Source: Agrypnia vestita (taxonomy: Eukaryota; Arthropoda; Insecta; Trichoptera; Phryganeidae). Taken from it: DNA of 64,000 nt. The stretch covers positions 124,001 to 188,000 of the forward strand of contig JADDOH010001574.1 of NCBI GenBank assembly GCA_016648135.1. Reading direction: 5' to 3'. The position numbers and the translations under genes are program-made. Below the pieces are notes generated by a model. It was not told the DNA's origin, did not search any database, and saw nothing but the letters and a program-made list of their open reading frames with translations. Of the stretch, positions 59,514-64,000 are shown piece after piece; the first letter of the stretch is position 1; every line of letters starts with the position of its first letter.

Positions 59514-59574
59514 ATATAAATTAAATTAATATATAAAAAAATGAAAAACTTTGTTTATTTTCACTATTTATACA

Positions 59575-59609
59575 TAACGATTTTCGATGCTAACGCATAA
59601 TCTTCAGTA
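59575..59609 (-). ncRNA. Hammerhead-like motif without palindromic stem III
   Basis: Minus strand: CTGAAGA (59607-59601), stem II ATGC-GTTA-GCAT, GAAA (59585-59582), then ATCGTT. The family tail AATAGTGAAAATAAACAAAG follows. Stem III is not a palindrome, so it may be inactive. Confidence 0.45.
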
Positions 59610-59614
59610 TTGTT

Positions 59615-60929
59615 AATAATACTAAACTTATGACTAAAGGACGGCGTGAGGAGTGGGGTGGAGATTAGTGTCGGGTGGGTATGTGGGCGTGGTCGTTAGG
59701 CGCAGAAGAGTGGACGTAATAGATGGAGTTTGAATATTGATTACATTTTTGTTACTATTAATCGCTAAGGCTTCCCCTCAAATATTCTTAAAAATATATG
59801 TATATAAATTAATTCCTACACTATAAATTATATTGTGACAAATGAAATGCCTGTCCTTACTATGAGGTTGCTCCTTTAGATGAGGAGTAGGTACAATATT
59901 TTATATTGCTCCAAATTTATTTCTTCTACAACCTGTTGTTGTAATTCGACATATAAAATGTGCAAAAATATTACATTTGTTTATATTACAAAGAAACCAG
60001 AGAAAACAAAATAATCGAATCATCGTTCAGTCATATATTACGAAAATTACATAAGACAAGACGATTTTGCATTAAAAGAGGCAATCTGGATAATAATTAC
60101 ATCACAGGCATGAGAAAAAGCAAAGAGATGCGGTGAGTTAAAAAAATGCTTTCAAGTGTATATAAAAGTAAGAACCGTAAGTCGGAGAAAGGAAAATTAA
60201 ACTCAATATAATAATACGTAGATGAGCAACTGGAGATGTAATAAAAACGCTTTTAATTTGTAATTTCAAAGAAGAACTGGGAAGAGTACACCGCTTGTGT
60301 ATTTTTTTCGACGAAGCAATACGCTTTTATCTCGAAGTGTATCTGGTATTGTCTTGTTTTACAGGCATCGGAATAGATGGAGCGTCCCTTAATGGAGCCT
60401 TTCTGGTCCGGCCGGGCCGCTGCGACCAGCGCCGGGTCGCGGGGCTCGCAATAATTACGCATTTGGGAAATGATATTTCCAGATAATGGCGCTGGCTCAG
60501 CGCCAACGCGGTGGCAATTACGGCTGCACGGCAGTGTGCGCCCTGGCCCACAACCAACATTACGTATTTGGAACCATACTCAAGTGGTAAGCAAACGAAA
60601 GAATAGATAAATTTTCAAAGAAGGCAAACATTTTGTGGCCTGACATAATAATTAAAATATATATACATAGGTAAAACTACGAGGAACATTTAAATGAACT
60701 CGGACGTTAAAAAGAAAATCAACTCGGACCATACTTTTAATATGAAATCAGGGGTACAAGTTTTAGATAAAAATGATAAAGGTTTGTGCCTTAATATAAT
60801 AAGAAATAATTAAATAATTAAGTGAACTTATAATAAATAATTAAATTAACTTAATTAATAGTTCAATTAGAGTTGTTCCCATTCTCCCATATACTTCCTA
60901 CCCTTCTCCCTTCACCCTGCAGCTAATAT

Positions 60930-60974
<45 letters not shown>

Positions 60975-61020
60975 CTAATTATCAAACTTCTATGTAATGA
61001 AAATGTCTGTACTTAAGTTA
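59615..61020. other. Non-coding DNA with a GC-rich island and a CT microsatellite
   Basis: 60385-60560 is GC-rich. A (CT)n run of about 18 units lies at 60934-60970. No exon was supported. Confidence 0.45.
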
Positions 61021-61032
61021 GTTTATATTATA

Positions 61033-61072
61033 TTGTCCTGAAGAAGGATGGGTGCAACCTAAAACCGGTAGA
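61033..61072 (+). ncRNA. Degenerate hammerhead-like motif (CCGG)
   Basis: CTGAAGA (61038-61044), an AGG...CCT stem, AAAA in place of GAAA, then CCGG and TA. The GAAA to AAAA change should abolish activity. Confidence 0.45.
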
Positions 61073-62021
61073 CATTGTAAATTGTCACTAAAGTTACTTA
61101 AAAAAAATATATATTGATATTTTTTATTGAAAGAATAGATATTGAGAAGGAAAAATATTCCCAAATGGCATATGCTGTATATAGATGTCTGAGTATTAAA
61201 TTCCTTTATAGAGCTTGGGAAACACAAAATTCCAACACAACAAAAGAACGAACTAAAAATATTAAAATAATTTTAAAAAAATATATCAACCGAATGAAAC
61301 CGACCGAAATACTTTGTACAAACGTGGGTTTAACGTTTGCATGATTTTTTTCAAACGCCAACTTTTTGCAATCTCATTAGGAACGATGGAAATAAAAAAA
61401 GGGTCATTTTTTTTGAATGAGTAATGTCTCTGGAGACTGCGAGCGCTGCGACAGCGATAAGCGAACGCTGGATGCAATGTCGCGTCTATTTGCACCACAA
61501 AGGAAAACGGAACCATTATGCGGCGAAATGAACAGAAACAACAAACGGTGTCTGTCCTGCTGAGAAATTGCCCCCGCGGCCTGGACTTCACCGGGAGGAG
61601 GTGTCGGTGCGAAGTATGTGCCATAATTATCACAGCATCGGGAGAAAATGAGAAAACGCAAACAGCTGTACAGCTGTGCACGGACACACCCGCAGAACCC
61701 AGAGGAAACATAACTCAGTTATTGCGAGTAGTTGACAAACTTGAAATATAATACGTAGTCTTGCGAGAGCCGGGGAGTTGCTGGTGTGCTTTGCGATGTT
61801 AATTAACTTCAACCAAAATGTTCGCGGGATTAAGCATTCAGATATTACGTATGTACGTCAATATACAGAAACGTCGAACCGCTGCCGATGTACGATTTCT
61901 TTACAATATATTATTGCACGGTAATATCACAGTATGCCCAGAACACTAGTTTATCTCCGGCCTGTCGGCGAGTTATTAGCCTACTCTTGCATTGACGCTA
62001 GGGTTGTCACTTTATTTTTAC
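61073..62021. other. Non-coding DNA
   Basis: 61430-61720 is less AT-rich and without known repeats. Open frames overlap on both strands and look compositional. Confidence 0.35.
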
Positions 62022-62086
62022 TCCCTTTCTTTTAACTCACAGCGTCTGAGATTCCGACGCATAAGGTAGACACGAAACCCGAAAAT
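62022..62086 (+). repeat. Family B repeat, short fragment
   Basis: TTTTTACTCCCTTTCTTTTA then actcacagcgtctga...ggtagacacgaaacc; both ends of the family B unit with the middle deleted. Confidence 0.6.
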
Positions 62087-62254
62087 TTATGTAATTAGTA
62101 TACCTAGTTTCTGCACTTAAATTGCAAGAACGCTGATTAACATCAACGTAGACTTTTAAAAACTCACAGTCTTTGTGATAATCAACACACCTTTTTAGTA
62201 AAGCACCACAAACATAAAAAAGGGCATTTTTTTCAGGAAGCGCATTTTTTTTCT

Positions 62255-62480
62255 AAAGCGGCGGCTGCGAGCGCGAATGGCACCGAAGGCACGGCCCTTA
62301 CTGCCGCCGCCTTGCGCCCCCATATTCTCTGTCAATGTATGCATCACAGTGCGTGCGTACACGGCGCCGAGCACGCACGCACACGTTCTAATGGGTAGCG
62401 GCCAGTTTGTTTGAAGACGTATTACTGTTCTTAGTATACCGTGGTAATATCGACTGCTCTGAATCGCTCTCAGTGATAAG
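62255..62480. other. GC-rich island, possible promoter or CpG-like region
   Basis: High GC and CpG (gcggcggctgcgagcgcg, gcacgcacgcacac) inside AT-rich DNA. On the minus strand an ATG at about 62322 opens a 42-codon frame that is rich in Arg/Lys and ends in a hydrophobic stretch (PFFMFVVLY). I cannot link it to syndecan; a promoter or first exon is one possibility. Confidence 0.3.
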
Positions 62481-63067
62481 TTTTAATACTCCTGTTCATC
62501 GTTAGAGGCAGACACCCCTTTTCCGCATAAATGAGTGTAAGACTAATGCCTCTATTAACTCACCTATAAATAGTGCCAAAATCAGTTTTATAAATAGTGA
62601 AAGTAATCTCTATATTATGTTTCACGACAATATCGTACATTTAAAAAATATACTTTGGATTTATTAATTAATTTATGGATTAATTAATTCTATCCTCAGC
62701 AAGTCCACCCCACACACCCTACATATACCGAAACTCATCACAACACATTCACAAAGTGATAGGTATACCATCCAAGCGGGCTATGAAAATAATGAACAAA
62801 GTTGTATTTTAAAGTTGTCATTGTTATACATAATTCTAATTATGTTAAATATGAATTACTTCTCTAACATACTACCGTATTTCGAAAATATAAATATTGG
62901 GATCTTAGGATTGTTGTCCCAACACTTAATACATGAGAATAAAAAATAAAAATAAACGAGACGCAGGTATACGTCGGTGTTCGATGTTCATCGTACTCAA
63001 ATAAGGAGATTTATATATTTTATAAAATTAAATTCTTTAGAAGAGGGGAGTCACAGCGGAAAAATGT

Positions 63068-64000
63068 CCTCCTCGCGTATGACACGTATATAGTGCAGCT
63101 CAAGTATTTATTCTTGCATACTTAAATCCCCTAGTAAGCAACGCTTATTTTTAACAATAGGCTATAATACAATTATGTAAGTTGCGACTTATTTACTATA
63201 GCTAGACCGCATTCAAAAGAATGAGCGCAAAAAATATGTGTGCTGTTACGATGCAAAAAATGAGCACAAAAGAAGTTTTTCTAGTAAGTAAGTAACCTTT
63301 TTTAACTTCTTCTTCAAACATAGCAAAATTATTTTGCAGTGACATTATAATAATAATTTATAGAAATTAACTTTGTTTACACCACTTTTTTACTGAAAAA
63401 AAATTCAACATGTTTCAAACCTTTTTTAAACTAAAAAATATACATTAATTTGGAATATCGTATTGAGGCTTGTAATGCGGGCTTGCCAGGTAACTTCCCC
63501 CGCTTTCTTCTTACCGGACAAACCTAGGTAATGGTCTTTTGATTGTGGTCGACCTATAAGAGATTATACTTTTATCTTTTCATAACTGTTTCAAAATTTA
63601 CAAGCTCCTAATAATTTATTAAAAATACGGCGAATGTATTGACACCAGACGCGTTGCTAAATTGTAGACAAGGAATTTACATCAGTTAATGTCTATTTAT
63701 ATATTCAAGAACACATTCATATTTGTGAAGTTGTAATTTTTTTGTCTATTTATGTCTATTTATGTCTATTTATATATTCAAGAACACATTCATATTTGTG
63801 AAGTTGTAAATTTTTAAAGTTCTATGAAATATTTAATAACCAAATTAATTAATCAATTAGAAAGACATACAGAAAAATCTAATTCACGAAAAAATAAATC
63901 CCAGTAGTAACCTAATATTTTTTCGTGAATTAGATTTTTCTGTATGTCTTTCTAATTAATTAATTAATTTGGTTATTAAATGTCTATTTATTTTGGTGGT
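63068..64000. repeat. Diverged interspersed repeat, copy 2, with inserted sequence
   Basis: Same order of words as 26960-27270 (tatttattcttgcata, aaatttacaagctcc, caccagacg, caaggaatttac), ending tgtctatttattttggtggt. Between tgtctatttat and that end lie a 46-base direct duplication (63691-63736 and 63764-63809) and a palindrome (63831-63981). Confidence 0.55.
63831..63981. mobile_element. Near-perfect 66-bp-arm palindrome
   Basis: Left arm atttaataaccaaatt... (63831-63896), right arm its inverse (63916-63981), about 19 bases of spacer. It differs by only a base or two, so it formed recently or is maintained. It may be a foldback MITE. Confidence 0.8.

Noticed and set aside
62280..62326. Signal-peptide exon of syndecan in the 42-codon minus-strand frame
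   Set aside because: The hydrophobic stretch is at the end and not near the start, a stop follows immediately, and no donor site continues the frame.

Overview
This is an AT-rich, repeat-laden stretch of an animal nuclear genome, with spliced genes (GT-AG introns) and no bacterial features. It is almost certainly an insect. The last 57 residues encoded by the minus-strand gene match the transmembrane and cytoplasmic end of insect syndecan. The acyl-CoA oxidase, the endonuclease-reverse-transcriptase tails, two tRNA-derived SINE families and many foldback MITEs suggest a moth or butterfly, but the order is an inference.

Only two host genes can be supported, and they converge. At the left (712-5701, plus strand) are the last five coding exons of a peroxisomal acyl-CoA oxidase, ending in Ser-Gln-Leu. 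Facing it (8537-16542, minus strand) are the last three recognisable coding exons of syndecan: a long acidic Ser-Gly ectodomain exon, a juxtamembrane exon, and the transmembrane/cytoplasmic exon ending EFYA. The 5' end of syndecan (signal peptide and first exons) was not found. Most of 16.5-64 kb is therefore either a giant 5' intron of syndecan or intergenic DNA.

Layout: 1-5.7 kb, oxidase exons with introns carrying a MITE, two SINEs and a Harbinger-like relic. 5.7-8.5 kb, intergenic, with a 72-A run and a CR1-like tail. 8.5-16.5 kb, syndecan exons with a hAT-like element in the intron. 17-24 kb, dense repeats: RTE-like tails, a heat-shock-element-like array, foldback MITEs. 24-41 kb, mostly plain AT-rich sequence with GC-rich islands, RT relics and MITEs. 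41-54 kb, MITEs, a tandem-rich element, a nested RTE insertion, hammerhead-like motifs and a G-rich run. 54-64 kb, sparse sequence with a small TA-flanked MITE, a young RTE insertion and a 66-bp-arm palindrome.

The most unusual signals are (a) an array of precisely spaced GAA/TTC units at 19509-19695 that matches the heat-shock-factor binding rule, and (b) a scattered family of motifs matching the hammerhead ribozyme core with a palindromic four-base stem III, two sets of them arranged as head-to-head pairs. No CRISPR array, rRNA, bona fide tRNA gene or cellular operon was seen.
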